DNA from: Pseudomonadota bacterium
Lineage (GTDB): Bacteria > Pseudomonadota > Gammaproteobacteria > Steroidobacterales > Steroidobacteraceae
Assembly (NCBI GenBank): GCA_021822385.1
Contig: JAKARC010000010.1
Coordinates: 1 to 64,000 of the forward strand
Direction: 5' to 3'
DNA: 64,000 nt
In this document: piece by piece, positions 30,764-41,317 of the stretch
Layout: the number at the start of each line of letters is the position of its first letter
How positions within the stretch are numbered: position 1 is the stretch's first letter
The notes under the pieces: generated by a model
Told to the model about the DNA's origin: nothing
Databases searched by the model: none
Seen by the model: only the letters and a program-made list of their open reading frames with translations
Program-made: the position numbers and the translations under genes

Positions 30764-31270
30764 CTACTCCTTTTCCCAGCTTTCTTCGTGATGAGCGTGC
30801 GCCGAGCCTCGTTGCGCGGATTCCTCGCGCGCATATGCACCGGCTTCCGGTGTGAACACCGCGCGCACCACTACCACGCGCGCACCCAGCTTCTCGACCA
30901 TGTTCGCAATTACGTGATCCGCCAACGTACGCAGGCCCCCGCCCACGATCTCCACCGGCAGATGGCGGTTGCCCAGGTGCCATACGATGCGCAACAGTGT
31001 CGTCGGGTCCGGAGTATGGATGTCGAGCAATGACTCGCTCTCCGCTGCGACGCGTATGAGCGCACCGTGCTCGAGGACGAGCACATCTCCGTCCGCGAGT
31101 TGCAGCGGTTCTTCCAGATCGAGCATAAATGCTCGTCCGTCCTCGGTGACGAGGCGTCGCCGCCGCCGCTGCCGACCCAGATAATCGAGCCGAACCGTGC
31201 CGACCACCTCGCCTTGCGGCCACGCTTCCGCCCGCAGCACGCGGCGGGCTATCGGAATATACTCGTCCAT
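30764..31270 (-). CDS. ureE: Urease accessory protein UreE
   Basis: VRLDYLGRQRRRRRLVTEDGRAFMLDLEEPLQLADGDVLVLEHGALIRVAA...LLRIVWHLGNRHLPVEI; short His-containing tail. Confidence 0.94.
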   Translation of the reverse strand: MDEYIPIARRVLRAEAWPQGEVVGTVRLDYLGRQRRRRRLVTEDGRAFMLDLEEPLQLADGDVLVLEHGALIRVAAESESLLDIHTPDPTTLLRIVWHLGNRHLPVEIVGGGLRTLADHVIANMVEKLGARVVVVRAVFTPEAGAYAREESAQRGSAHAHHEESWEKE

Positions 31271-32976
31271 CAAAATAGGAAGTAGCGCTGTGCCATCGGC
31301 AGCACTTCCGCCGGCGCGCAAGTCAACACCTCCCCATCCGCGCGCACCTCGTACGTTTCGGGGTCGACCTCGATATGCGGCATCGCGTCGTTGTGTATCA
31401 TCGATCGCTTGCCGATGCCGCCGCGCGTGTCGGACACCGCCACGAGCTCTCGGGAAAGGCCGAGCCGCGAGCCGATATCGGCGTCAATAGCCGCGCCCGA
31501 CACGAACAGGAGCGATGCATGTACTAGCGCGCGTCCATAGCCTGCAAACATCGTCCGGTAATGGACTGGCTGCGGTGTCGGAATCGACGCATTGGGATCG
31601 CCCATTGCGGCCACGGCGATGCTGCCCGACTTCAGCACGAGCTCCGGCTTCACTCCAAAGAAAGCCGGGTTCCACAGCACGAGATCGGCCAGCTTACCCA
31701 CCTCCACGGAACCAACATGTGCACTCATCCCATGCGCAATCGCCGGGTTGATCGTATACTTTGCAATGTAGCGCTTGACTCTGTTGTTGTCCGCGCGGGT
31801 GTCGCCGGGCAGCGGGCCGCGCTGCAATTTCATCTTATGAGCGGTCTGCCAGGTGCGCAGAACGACTTCACCGACCCGGCCCATCGCCTGGCTGTCGGAG
31901 GAAATCATGGAGATCGCGCCGAGATCGTGCAGGATGTCTTCGGCCGCGATCGTTTCGCGCCGGATCCGACTCTCGGCGAAGGCGATGTCTTCGGGAATTG
32001 CCCCATTGAGATGATGGCACACCATGAGCATGTCCAGGTGCTCATCGATTGTATTGCGTGTATAGGGCCGCGTTGGATTCGTCGAGCTCGGCAGCACGTT
32101 AGGCAGCGCCGCGACGCGTATGATATCTGGCGCATGTCCGCCGCCCGCGCCCTCGGTATGATAGGCATGAATCGTGCGCCCCTTGAATGCGGCGATGGTT
32201 TCCTCAAGAAACCCGGACTCGTTCAGCGTATCCGTATGGATCGTCACCTGCACATCAAATCGGTCGGCTACCTCAAGGCAGCAATCGATTGCCGCCGGCG
32301 TTGTACCCCAGTCCTCGTGCAGCTTTAATGCCACCGCCCCGGCGCGCACCATTTCCTCGAGCGCCTGCGGGCGCGACGCATTGCCCTTGCCGGAAAAGCC
32401 GAGATTGACGGGCAGACCTTCTGCGGCCTGCAGCATGCGGGCGAGATGGAACGGTCCGGGCGTGCACGTGGTGGCGGCGGTGCCAGTCGCCGGTCCAGTG
32501 CCCCCGCCCAGCATAGTGGTGATGCCCGATGCCACGGCTTCCTCTACCTGTTGCGGGCAGATGAAATGAATGTGGGCATCGAACCCGCCGGCAGTGAGGA
32601 TCCTACCTTCCCCCGCGATGATTTCCGTCCCCGGTCCAATGATGATGGTCACGCCAGGCTGCACGTCGGGGTTACCGGCCTTGCCGATCGCCGTGATGCG
32701 GCCGTGGACAATGCCGACATCGGCCTTCACGATACCCCAATAGTCGATGATGAGCGCATTGGTAATGACGGTGTCGACGGCGCCGTCGGCGTTACTCACT
32801 TGGCTCTGGCCCATGCCGTCACGGATAACTTTGCCGCCGCCAAAAGTGACCTCTTCTCCATACACCGTATGGTCTGCCTCAACCTCGACGAACAACTCGG
32901 TATCGGCCAGTCGCACGCGGTCGCCCGTGGTAGGTCCGAACATGTCGGCGTAGTCCATACGGGGCAGCTGCACCAT
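31270..32976 (-). CDS. ureC: Urease subunit alpha
   Basis: [25 protein letters not shown]...[13 protein letters not shown]...[16 protein letters not shown] (carbamylated Lys motif)...[11 protein letters not shown]. Confidence 0.98.
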   Translation of the reverse strand: MVQLPRMDYADMFGPTTGDRVRLADTELFVEVEADHTVYGEEVTFGGGKVIRDGMGQSQVSNADGAVDTVITNALIIDYWGIVKADVGIVHGRITAIGKAGNPDVQPGVTIIIGPGTEIIAGEGRILTAGGFDAHIHFICPQQVEEAVASGITTMLGGGTGPATGTAATTCTPGPFHLARMLQAAEGLPVNLGFSGKGNASRPQALEEMVRAGAVALKLHEDWGTTPAAIDCCLEVADRFDVQVTIHTDTLNESGFLEETIAAFKGRTIHAYHTEGAGGGHAPDIIRVAALPNVLPSSTNPTRPYTRNTIDEHLDMLMVCHHLNGAIPEDIAFAESRIRRETIAAEDILHDLGAISMISSDSQAMGRVGEVVLRTWQTAHKMKLQRGPLPGDTRADNNRVKRYIAKYTINPAIAHGMSAHVGSVEVGKLADLVLWNPAFFGVKPELVLKSGSIAVAAMGDPNASIPTPQPVHYRTMFAGYGRALVHASLLFVSGAAIDADIGSRLGLSRELVAVSDTRGGIGKRSMIHNDAMPHIEVDPETYEVRADGEVLTCAPAEVLPMAQRYFLF

Positions 32977-32979
32977 TGT

Positions 32980-33348
32980 TCAACCCTCCAGCTTGCCCAT
33001 GACGCCGCCGCGAAAACCCAGAACGATGCGGGCACCGCGATAGGGAACCAGTGTCACGCGACGCCTCTGGCCCGGTTCGAAACGTACGGCCGTGCCCGGT
33101 GGAACGTCGAGCCGCATGCCTCGAGACTGCCTGCGATCGAAGCTGAGCGCCGGGTTGGTTTCCGCAAAATGGAAATGACTGCCGATCTGGATCGGTCGAT
33201 CGCCGGTGTTCGCCACCTCGAGCGTGATGCGGGGCATTCCCGCATTGAACTCTATAACGCCCTCAGCGCAAATGATCTCACCTGGAATCACAAGTTCGTC
33301 CTCCCTTGGGAACCACGCGTGCAGCCGTAGCAGCGTTGCGCCCTTCAC
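32980..33348 (-). CDS. ureB: Urease subunit beta
   Basis: [77 protein letters not shown]. Confidence 0.97.
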   Translation of the reverse strand: MKGATLLRLHAWFPREDELVIPGEIICAEGVIEFNAGMPRITLEVANTGDRPIQIGSHFHFAETNPALSFDRRQSRGMRLDVPPGTAVRFEPGQRRRVTLVPYRGARIVLGFRGGVMGKLEG

Positions 33349-33647
33349 CGAATTGGGTTATGCACGGTGACCAGCTTGGTCCCGTCCGGAAAAGTTGCCT
33401 CTACTTGCACTTCACGGATCATCTCGGCAACACCGTCCATGACTTCCGCCCGTGTCAGGACGGCGGCGCCGGCGGCCATAAGATCAGCCACCGTCCGGCC
33501 GTCCCGGGCCCCTTCGAGGATAAAGTCGCTGATCAGCGCCACCGCCTCCGGATGGTTCAATTTCACCCCACGCTCGCGCCGCCGCCGGGCAACCATCGCC
33601 GCCGTCGCGAGCAGCAGCTTGTCTTTCTCACGTGGCGTCAGGTGCAT
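33345..33647 (-). CDS. ureA: Urease subunit gamma
   Basis: [57 protein letters not shown]. Confidence 0.98.
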   Translation of the reverse strand: MHLTPREKDKLLLATAAMVARRRRERGVKLNHPEAVALISDFILEGARDGRTVADLMAAGAAVLTRAEVMDGVAEMIREVQVEATFPDGTKLVTVHNPIR

Positions 33648-33713
33648 CGCCTTACTCCCACTCAGGCCAACAGACGCCTGATAATTTTCGTCGCTACCGA
33701 TATTACACGCCTG

Positions 33714-34562
33714 TCAGCAGCACCAGTTACGCGGTAGGCCCGTTTCCGTCCGCAGCACCGCCAGCGCGGCCGCAATGCTCGCACGCAGTGCGGCCCCATC
33801 GTGCGCCAGCACACGTGCGAACAAGACGCCGTCCCGGTACGTTGCTCCGGCTTCGCAACTCTCCGCCGCCAATGCCTTGCGTAATCGCTCAAGCGGCGCC
33901 TGCGCTTGCGGCGCAACCAACAGAATTCCCGCCATCGCCCCTGCCCCGCCAGCAATTGCCGCATGCCTCATTAACGCATCCGCATCGCCGGACAGCCGCA
34001 CCGCATCCTGCCACACCAGCCTTCCCGCCCGGCAAATGCGCAACCTGTCTACCACTTGCAGCCGATGCAGCACCTCGCCCATTGCGGCGCGGCCGAACAA
34101 CAGCGCTTCGACGACAAGCAAGTGCGCATTCTCTTCCATCTCGATCGTGAGCGTACGGTCCAAGGCCGCTGCGTCAAACAGGATCGATTCCTGCGGCAGC
34201 CATTCCAGAGCCGCGCCCGGACCCACCGTGATCGCCGTGCGCACCTGCGCCGGCGCATCGCACCGCCGGCCACGATAAAACCGTTCCGCCCCCACGGAAA
34301 CCACACTCGCCCGGGCTCCCGCTTCAAGATTCAGGACTTGCTCGAGCCGATCGCCGGGCACGATGCCTCCGGCTGTGTTTAACAACACCACGCGTATCGG
34401 TGCACCCACCGGTGTGCGGGGGAATCTCACCCTGAGGCAACCGTCCTGATACAGATCGCTGACGACCGAATCCGAACCGCGCCGGCCAATACGCACCCGC
34501 AGGCGGCCGCGCGCACGCTGCATCGGCGCGCCTGACTCAGTCCGCATGGAACTGGCCCGCAC
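33714..34562 (-). CDS. ureD: Urease accessory protein UreD
   Basis: GRLRVRIGRRGSDSVVSDLYQDGCLRVRFPRTP...VVLLNTAGGIVPGDRLEQVLNLEAGARASVVSVGAERFYRG; start codon uncertain. Confidence 0.94.
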   Translation of the reverse strand: MRASSMRTESGAPMQRARGRLRVRIGRRGSDSVVSDLYQDGCLRVRFPRTPVGAPIRVVLLNTAGGIVPGDRLEQVLNLEAGARASVVSVGAERFYRGRRCDAPAQVRTAITVGPGAALEWLPQESILFDAAALDRTLTIEMEENAHLLVVEALLFGRAAMGEVLHRLQVVDRLRICRAGRLVWQDAVRLSGDADALMRHAAIAGGAGAMAGILLVAPQAQAPLERLRKALAAESCEAGATYRDGVLFARVLAHDGAALRASIAAALAVLRTETGLPRNWCC

Positions 34563-35235
34563 TGCGCCGATTCCGCAATATCGTTACTTGTAGAATGACG
34601 CTCTTAGGATCCGGGTGCAAGAGCGCGATAACCACTGCTGCGCGCCATGGTGTCATCTCAGGCCTCCTGCGCCGGTCCGGGAGCTCGCAGCCGGCACCGA
34701 CGCACCAAAAGTGCGCACCGTGACAGGCGCCCGCACCGCAGCAGAGCGCGACGCCCCCCCCCAACGCGCAACCAACTGGATTCGGCATGTCCGCATCAAG
34801 CGCGCGGCAAGCTGCGCCCTGCCGTCCGATAGGGCAACCGGCATGCACCCGCACGCGGCCCTCCTGCGGCCCGCAGAGTCGGCTGTACGATTGCGGTACG
34901 GACCATGCACATTCATTTCGCAGACGTGCAGCATGCGCGCGCATACGCTCGCCCAGCGCTGGTCCTGATGCGCGGTTTAAGCCAGCGCAACTGTACGGCA
35001 ATGGACTGCGCGCTCGTGCTTCGCAACATTGGGGCCAACGGGCCTTTCTGGCCCCGCGGCGCGCATCCGAATCCCATCAAGTTCAACGGCATTTGGTGCA
35101 CTTTCCGCACGGCGTGTGGTACCCAGAATGCGCTTCTCGACTCGGCATGAACCGGGAGCGTGTCGAGATCCGTGGCGTCGCCGCATCGTCCTTCCCGGCG
35201 ACCACCGCTCCGTCCCGATATGCACCGCGCGAAGC

Positions 35236-36171
35236 TCATCGTACGGCTTCGGCACTGTCACGCCCGGTCAGGGCAAGCTCAGCCTCCGCCATGGCTACGG
35301 AGATATGCTGTACAAACTTGGAGGCTGCGGCGGAGAGCGTTCGGCTCGATTGGACCACGAGGGCGAGCTCCGACACCGGGATTCTGGGATAGGCGAGCGG
35401 AATGAACTTCAGCTCACCGGACTTCACCTCCGTCAGAACATCGAGCCCGGTGAGAATGCCCACACCCACGCCGCCCCTCACCATCGACTTCAGCAACGCG
35501 ATGCTGTTCGTAGCCGCGTTCTCGCGCAGCGGCCCGTCCATGGACATCCGCCATACATGTTCGAGGACTGGACGAATCGAAATCGTCGCGTCCGGTACGA
35601 CGAAGCCCCACTGCACGCATTCGCCGAACGTCACCTCCCGCTGCTTGGCGAGCGGATGATCCGCCGTCACGACCACCCCAATTCGGTAGATGATCCTGCG
35701 CTCGATCCGCAAAGCGCTCGATACCGGCGGGTTGAAGGTCACTCCGACCTCGTATGTGCCACTCAGAATAGACTCGGTGACGGCGCTATGCCCTGCAATG
35801 TTAAGCCTATAGACAATACCGGGGTATCGCGCTCGCAATCCATGCAAGGCGTCAGTCATGAATTCCACGGCACCTTCGACCAGGGCCACCGACACGTCGC
35901 CGCAATACAACCCCTGCAGGTCCCGAATTTGCACCTGCAGACTTTCATAGTCCCGTTTCCAGCGCCGTATGGTCTCGAGCAGCAGCTCTCCGGCAGCGGT
36001 CATGCGCAGCCCCTGCGGAAGCCGATCGAACAATGGCGCCCCAATCCGTGCCTCGAGCCGCAAGATCTGACGATCCACTGCCGATGGGGCGATATGCAAT
36101 CGCTCGGCGGCCTTGCGTATAGAGCCGCTGCGGCTCACCTCCTCGAAATAATGCGCTGCCCGCTCTAACAT
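35236..36171 (-). CDS. LysR family transcriptional regulator
   Basis: MLERAAHYFEEVSRSGSIRKAAERLHIAPSAVDRQILRLEARIGAPLFDRLPQGLRMTAAGELLLE. Confidence 0.93.
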   Translation of the reverse strand: MLERAAHYFEEVSRSGSIRKAAERLHIAPSAVDRQILRLEARIGAPLFDRLPQGLRMTAAGELLLETIRRWKRDYESLQVQIRDLQGLYCGDVSVALVEGAVEFMTDALHGLRARYPGIVYRLNIAGHSAVTESILSGTYEVGVTFNPPVSSALRIERRIIYRIGVVVTADHPLAKQREVTFGECVQWGFVVPDATISIRPVLEHVWRMSMDGPLRENAATNSIALLKSMVRGGVGVGILTGLDVLTEVKSGELKFIPLAYPRIPVSELALVVQSSRTLSAAASKFVQHISVAMAEAELALTGRDSAEAVR

Positions 36172-37089
36172 GGCGCAGAATCCCTCATTGTGGCGTGCCC
36201 TTGGTGGCCACGTCTGCGTGACTTGGCTGAATTTCCTTTCTGCCCACACGGATGCGAAGGCTCTGACCTGCACACCTTCACCGCGGGTGGCAGCCCGCCG
36301 CACGGGAACCCGGCAGTGACATCTTGAGGCGTTGCTGCCTTCCCCGCCCACCCACACCCTTTCTCGCCCGCACCCGGCGCAAAGGTGTTCATTGCGGCGA
36401 CGCCGGACCGATCGTGCTGCATTACGCCGAGGTCGATCTCACGGTATCGGATCACGCACCCACACTCCAGCTGATTTCGGACTGGCACATGACTGATCCG
36501 GTGGCGAGCGCCACCTAGTGGCGGCAGCGGACATCTGTCCGATCTTGGGGACAGCGCGCACCGCAGCGCTGGTCAGCATGACGATTGCACACGGATACCT
36601 CTGGCCAGCCACGCCCAATCACCCCGGCGCCACCTCAGTCGAGAACGCTGCCCGAGCCAAGCAAGAGGCATGCCAACCTTTCCGCAAACGCACCGCCCTG
36701 CAGAATACGGCGGACTTCACCCCCTGCAACGCCGAGGCGCGGCGCTTGCCTTTACGGCTGAATACCGCTTTGCGCTCAAAGGATCTCGAATCACGAACCA
36801 TTGCGTCCTCCCACCCATGCCGCCGCCGCCCGACGACCCAAATCGGGAAATCGTCATCCGTCCCCGCCCATCGGGACCCTTTGGTGCACGCGCCCCACCG
36901 CACTTCCGGCGGTCCCAATATGAGCGGCACACGCCTGCTCTCGCCTGCATGGATACGAGTGCGATACTATGAAACAAAGACGTCGACCTGGCACGCGGAA
37001 GCAGGAACTTTCCTTCTGTCCTGAATTACCGGACGGTGCGTTCTATTTCGTGAACGAAGCGCACCCGGTCGGAGCATGGCATTCACAAG

Positions 37090-38034
37090 ATGACAGCGAA
37101 GAGTCCGTATCCGCGCGACCTCATCGGCTATGGCCGGCACCCGCCCGCCCCCAAGTGGCCCGGCGACGCTCGAGTTGCCGTTCAATTCGTGTTGAATTAC
37201 GAGGAAGGCGCCGAGCGCTCTGTTCTCGACGGCGACCCGGGCTCGGAGACTTTTCTATCGGAAATCGCGAATGCCCAGTCCTATCCCATGCGGCACATGA
37301 GCATGGAGTCCCTCTATGAGTATGGGTCGCGCGCGGGAGTCTGGCGGGTGCTTGCGGCCTTTGCGCAACGGAAGCTGCCGCTGACGGTTTTCGCCGTCGC
37401 CACAGCGATTCGACGCAACCCGGAGCTCGCGGCAGCACTGCGTGAGCTCGGCCATGAAATCGCCTGTCATGGTCTGCGCTGGATCAGCTATCAGTCGTTG
37501 GACGAAGCTACTGAGCGCGCCCATATGGCCGAGGCGCTGGCAATACTCGCGGATGTGTTTGGGACCATGCCCTTGGGTTGGTACACGGGGCGCGACAGTC
37601 CGAATACCCGCCGACTGCTCGTAGAACATGGCGGACTACTCTATGATTCCGATTCCTATGCCGACGATCTGCCCTACTGGACACTCGTTCACACCAGCAC
37701 CGCCACGGTGCCTCACCTCGTGGTCCCATATACGCTCGATACCAACGACATGCGCTTTGCAACGGCACCCGGCTTCAACTCCGGAGATCAATTCTTTGCT
37801 TACCTTCGGTCCGCTTTTGACACGCTTTATCGCGAAGGCGATCCTGCCGGTCAGAATGCGCCCAAGATGCTGTCTGTTGGCCTTCACTGTCGCATCATCG
37901 GGCGCCCCGCGCGCATTGCCTTCCTCGAGCGTTTTCTGGATTATGTCTTGAATCACCGTTATGTCTGGATCTGTACTCGGGTGGAACTCGCGCGCCATTG
38001 GCTTGCCACCCATCCGTTTTCGCCGTCATCATGA
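37090..38034 (+). CDS. puuE: Allantoinase, PuuE (polysaccharide deacetylase-like) type
   Basis: YPRDLIGYGRHPPAPKWPGDARVAVQFVLNYEEGAERSVLDGDPGSETFLSEI...YEYGSRAGVWRVL...EIACHGLRWISYQSLDEATERAHM...GWYTGRDSPNTRRLL. Confidence 0.96.
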   Translation: MTAKSPYPRDLIGYGRHPPAPKWPGDARVAVQFVLNYEEGAERSVLDGDPGSETFLSEIANAQSYPMRHMSMESLYEYGSRAGVWRVLAAFAQRKLPLTVFAVATAIRRNPELAAALRELGHEIACHGLRWISYQSLDEATERAHMAEALAILADVFGTMPLGWYTGRDSPNTRRLLVEHGGLLYDSDSYADDLPYWTLVHTSTATVPHLVVPYTLDTNDMRFATAPGFNSGDQFFAYLRSAFDTLYREGDPAGQNAPKMLSVGLHCRIIGRPARIAFLERFLDYVLNHRYVWICTRVELARHWLATHPFSPSS

Positions 38035-39029
38035 ATACTGACCTCGATTTACGCACGCGCTACATCAACGTTGCCGATGAGCGCCTCGGCGCCGTTGCCC
38101 TCTGCGCCACCGACGAGTTCTTTGCCCCCAAGGAGCGAATGCTGCGGTCCACCGAGCCAATATGGCGCGAGGGGATATATGACGAGCACGGGAAATGGAT
38201 GGACGGGTGGGAAACACGCCGCCGCCGGGACCAAGCGCATGATTATTGCATCATACAGCTCGCCGCGCCGGCCACGCTCGCTGCCGTTGACATCGACACG
38301 CGCCATTTCACGGGGAATTACCCGCCACTGGCATCGGTGCAGGCATGCTGCGCCGACCGCGCTCCTGATGGCAACACGAACTGGTCGGTGTTGCTGCCGC
38401 CGACCGCACTTAGCGGCAATCAACACAACCTGTTCGCCCTGTCCTCCCCGGATGTCTGGACCCATCTGAAGCTCAACATTTTCCCCGACGGCGGGGTGGC
38501 GCGATTTCGGGCTTATGGCCGCATTGTGTTCGACTGGGCTGCGCCGGCCGCGGACTCAGCCCCGCTCGATTTGGCCGCCGCTCTGCATGGGGGCCGAGTC
38601 CTTGCCTGCAGCGATGAGCACTATGGATCGATGCACAACGTTCTCCTGCCCGGTCGTGCCGCGAGCATGGCTGATGGCTGGGAAACACGCCGGCGCCGCG
38701 CGCCTGGCTTCGACTGGCTCATCGTGCAGCTTGGACACAGCGGTCGCGTTCATCACATCGACATCGACACCGCTCATTTCAAGGGCAACTTCCCGCATCA
38801 GGTTTCCATTCAGGGCGTCCTGCTTCACGGCGCCTGCGATGCCCATGCGGTAATTCAATCAATGTATTGGAATTGCCTCCTGGAGCCGCACTTGCTGAGT
38901 GCAGACTGCGAACACCGCTTTGACTCTGCGCTGCACGAGTTGGGACCGATCTCCCACCTGCGGGTGAACATTCATCCCGACGGCGGCGTGAGCCGGATCA
39001 GGGTATTTGGTCATCCGGATGGGCCGTGA
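38031..39029 (+). CDS. alc: Allantoicase
   Basis: NVADERLGAVALCATDEFFAPKERMLRSTEPIW...GKWMDGWETRRRR...VDIDTRHFTGNYPP...; duplicated half (MADGWETRRRRAPGFDW...IDIDTAHFKGNFPHQVSIQG). Confidence 0.96.
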   Translation: MNTDLDLRTRYINVADERLGAVALCATDEFFAPKERMLRSTEPIWREGIYDEHGKWMDGWETRRRRDQAHDYCIIQLAAPATLAAVDIDTRHFTGNYPPLASVQACCADRAPDGNTNWSVLLPPTALSGNQHNLFALSSPDVWTHLKLNIFPDGGVARFRAYGRIVFDWAAPAADSAPLDLAAALHGGRVLACSDEHYGSMHNVLLPGRAASMADGWETRRRRAPGFDWLIVQLGHSGRVHHIDIDTAHFKGNFPHQVSIQGVLLHGACDAHAVIQSMYWNCLLEPHLLSADCEHRFDSALHELGPISHLRVNIHPDGGVSRIRVFGHPDGP

Positions 39030-39033
39030 GGCA

Positions 39034-39540
39034 ATGAAAACCGGCATGTTGCTTGAAGCGGAGCCGTTGCGCGCGGCCGCATTCGCTCCGTTCGGTTACG
39101 TGATCGAGACGGCCGGCCATCGATCGCGGTCCATCAACCAGGGCACCTGCGAGCGCTTCGATGCTCTCGCGCCGGTCGACATCGTCCCAGATGGCGGCCG
39201 CCCAATGATCAGCATCTTCAGGGCGATGCCTCGTCCCCTGCCGCACATGGTGCGCATCCTGGAACGTCATCCTCTGTCGACTCAGGCATTCTACCCCCTC
39301 GATGGGCACCCGTTCCTGATCGTCGTTGCGTACGACAGCGGGCATGCTGTTCCCGGGCAGATACGGGCTTTCCGCGCAGCGGGTAACCAGGGCGTCAGCT
39401 ATCACCGCAACACGTGGCACCACGCGTTGCTTGCGATCGGCGCCGTGAGTCAATTCCTCGTCGTCGATCGCGATGGACCCGGAGCGAACTGCGATCAGCA
39501 CGAACTCGACACGACAGTTCTCGTCACAACGACGGCATGA
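39034..39540 (+). CDS. allA: Ureidoglycolate lyase
   Basis: LRAAAFAPFGYVIETAGHRSRSINQGTCERFDAL...LERHPLSTQAFYPLDGHPFLIVVA...GVSYHRNTWHHALLAIG. Confidence 0.94.
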   Translation: MKTGMLLEAEPLRAAAFAPFGYVIETAGHRSRSINQGTCERFDALAPVDIVPDGGRPMISIFRAMPRPLPHMVRILERHPLSTQAFYPLDGHPFLIVVAYDSGHAVPGQIRAFRAAGNQGVSYHRNTWHHALLAIGAVSQFLVVDRDGPGANCDQHELDTTVLVTTTA

Positions 39541-39581
39541 TTACAGCCATCCGCGCGCGCCGCTGAGCATGGCAGCGAACG

Positions 39582-40088
39582 CTAGCCCACCAGCTCCGCC
39601 AGCCGCTGCGCGGCAATCATTCCGATCTCGGCGAGCGCGGTGCGCCGTTCAACTTCAGCGGCATTGTGTAGCCGACTCTGGCAGGTCGCGATTATGGAGC
39701 GCGGCTCATGCCCCCGGACAAATAGGATGAATGGAAAGCCAAACTTCTCGGCATACGCGCTATTGAGGCGGCGCAGTTCCGCGAACTCTTCGTCACTGCA
39801 GGCGTCAAGACCGGCGCGCTTCTGCTCTCGCGCCGAGGCTTTCGTCAACTGCGCCTTCCTGCGGCCAACGGCACCGAGCTGCGGATGTGCTCGAATCAGC
39901 GCCATCTGCTCAGCGAGAGAGGCGGCGGCGACGATCGCGAGCATTGTCTGCAGCAGGTGCTCGCGGGAGGCGAACGGTCGGGCCGGTGCGGTACGCTCGC
40001 CAACCCACGGCGAGTGCTCGAACACGCCCGCGAGAGCCGCTACGAATTCGCTGACCGGCATGCCATTGAGCGCCTCGAGCGTAATCAT
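39582..40088 (-). CDS. uraD: OHCU decarboxylase
   Basis: MITLEALNGMPVSEFVAALAGVFEHSPWVGERTAPARPFASREHLLQTM...LIRAHPQLGA...LNSAYAEKFGFPFILFVRGHEP. Confidence 0.95.
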   Translation of the reverse strand: MITLEALNGMPVSEFVAALAGVFEHSPWVGERTAPARPFASREHLLQTMLAIVAAASLAEQMALIRAHPQLGAVGRRKAQLTKASAREQKRAGLDACSDEEFAELRRLNSAYAEKFGFPFILFVRGHEPRSIIATCQSRLHNAAEVERRTALAEIGMIAAQRLAELVG

Positions 40089-41317
40089 TTTTTCCCTCGC
40101 TGCGTTATCCACGTCAATATCTCCGTCCGCTCCTGCTGCGTAAGGCCGGTAACATCGCCCGGGGGCATCGTGTCGCTCGCGAGCATTGCCTCAACCTCGG
40201 TCCGCCGTACACGCAGGTCATGCAGATTGGCGAACACTATCCCGAGGGGCGGCGAGGCGAAGCCGAATTTGGCTGACGGTGTCGCGCTGTGACACGGCGC
40301 GCAGCGCTTGTGCACGATCGCCATGATCGCGCTGCCCGTAGGGACCGGAGCCGACGCCATCCCGCGTGCGACGACCAGACGGTTCGCCGGCGCGAGCGCG
40401 ACGATGAGGCACACCAGTGTCACTGCCGCGAACGCCGCCGGCAGCGCGGCCTTCAGCCCGTGGCGCCCCTCGGGCTTGTGGCGCGCAACGAACCAGCCGC
40501 GAATGCAGGCGCCGGCAAAGCTCATGGCCAAAAGAACCAGCCAGTTCGCGCGTGCCCCATACGTCATTGCAAAATGACCGCTGATCATCACGAACAGTAC
40601 TGGAAGCGTGAAATAGGTATTGTGGCGGGAGCGCTGCTTGCCCCTGAGACCCGGCTGCGGATCAACCTCGCGACCCTCTTGCTTGGCGCGCACGAGTTCG
40701 CGTTGTCCCGGGATGATCACGAACAGAACGTTCGCTACCATGATGGTGCCGAGTGATGCACCAAACACCATGAACGCGCCCCGGCCACTGAACACGTGGC
40801 ACAGACCCCAGGCGTCCACCACGCTCATGAGCGCGATGGCCACGGCAAGCCATTTCGGCTTTCTGCCGAGCGCGGACCGACACAGGCCATCGTAAACGAC
40901 CCAATTCGCGACAATGACCCCCAGGGCAATGCCGATCGCGGCAAACTTCGAGAGCGCCATGACCGCCGGATCGATCAGATAGATGTTCGCCTCGCGGAAG
41001 TACAGCAAGCACAGCAGCGCGAATCCGGAAATCCAGGTCGTGTACGCTTCCCAGTAGAACCAGTGCAGTGTCGGCGGCAACCTCTCGGGAGCTACCCGGT
41101 ACTTGCGCGAGCGATAAAATCCACCGCCATGCACGGCCCACAATTCACCGGCGACTCCAGCATCGAGAGGCTCAGGACCACTCGCAGGCTCAAGATGGTC
41201 ATCGAGCCATACGAAATAGAATGATGCGCCGATCCAGGCGATTCCAGCGATGACGTGCAGCCACAAAACCAGCAGCTCACACCATTCGAAAAGATAGTTC
41301 GATAGATAGTCGGTCAC
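40085..41317 (-). CDS. puuD: PuuD-type membrane urate oxidase/hydroxylase with C-terminal cytochrome c domain
   Basis: LLVLWLHVIAGIAWIGASFYFVWLDDHLEP...AVHGGGFYRSRKYRVAPERLPPTLHWFYWEAYTTWISGFALL; C-terminal VHKRCAPCHSATPS (CxxCH) and MPPGDVTGLTQQER. Confidence 0.95.
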   Translation of the reverse strand: MTDYLSNYLFEWCELLVLWLHVIAGIAWIGASFYFVWLDDHLEPASGPEPLDAGVAGELWAVHGGGFYRSRKYRVAPERLPPTLHWFYWEAYTTWISGFALLCLLYFREANIYLIDPAVMALSKFAAIGIALGVIVANWVVYDGLCRSALGRKPKWLAVAIALMSVVDAWGLCHVFSGRGAFMVFGASLGTIMVANVLFVIIPGQRELVRAKQEGREVDPQPGLRGKQRSRHNTYFTLPVLFVMISGHFAMTYGARANWLVLLAMSFAGACIRGWFVARHKPEGRHGLKAALPAAFAAVTLVCLIVALAPANRLVVARGMASAPVPTGSAIMAIVHKRCAPCHSATPSAKFGFASPPLGIVFANLHDLRVRRTEVEAMLASDTMPPGDVTGLTQQERTEILTWITQRGKK

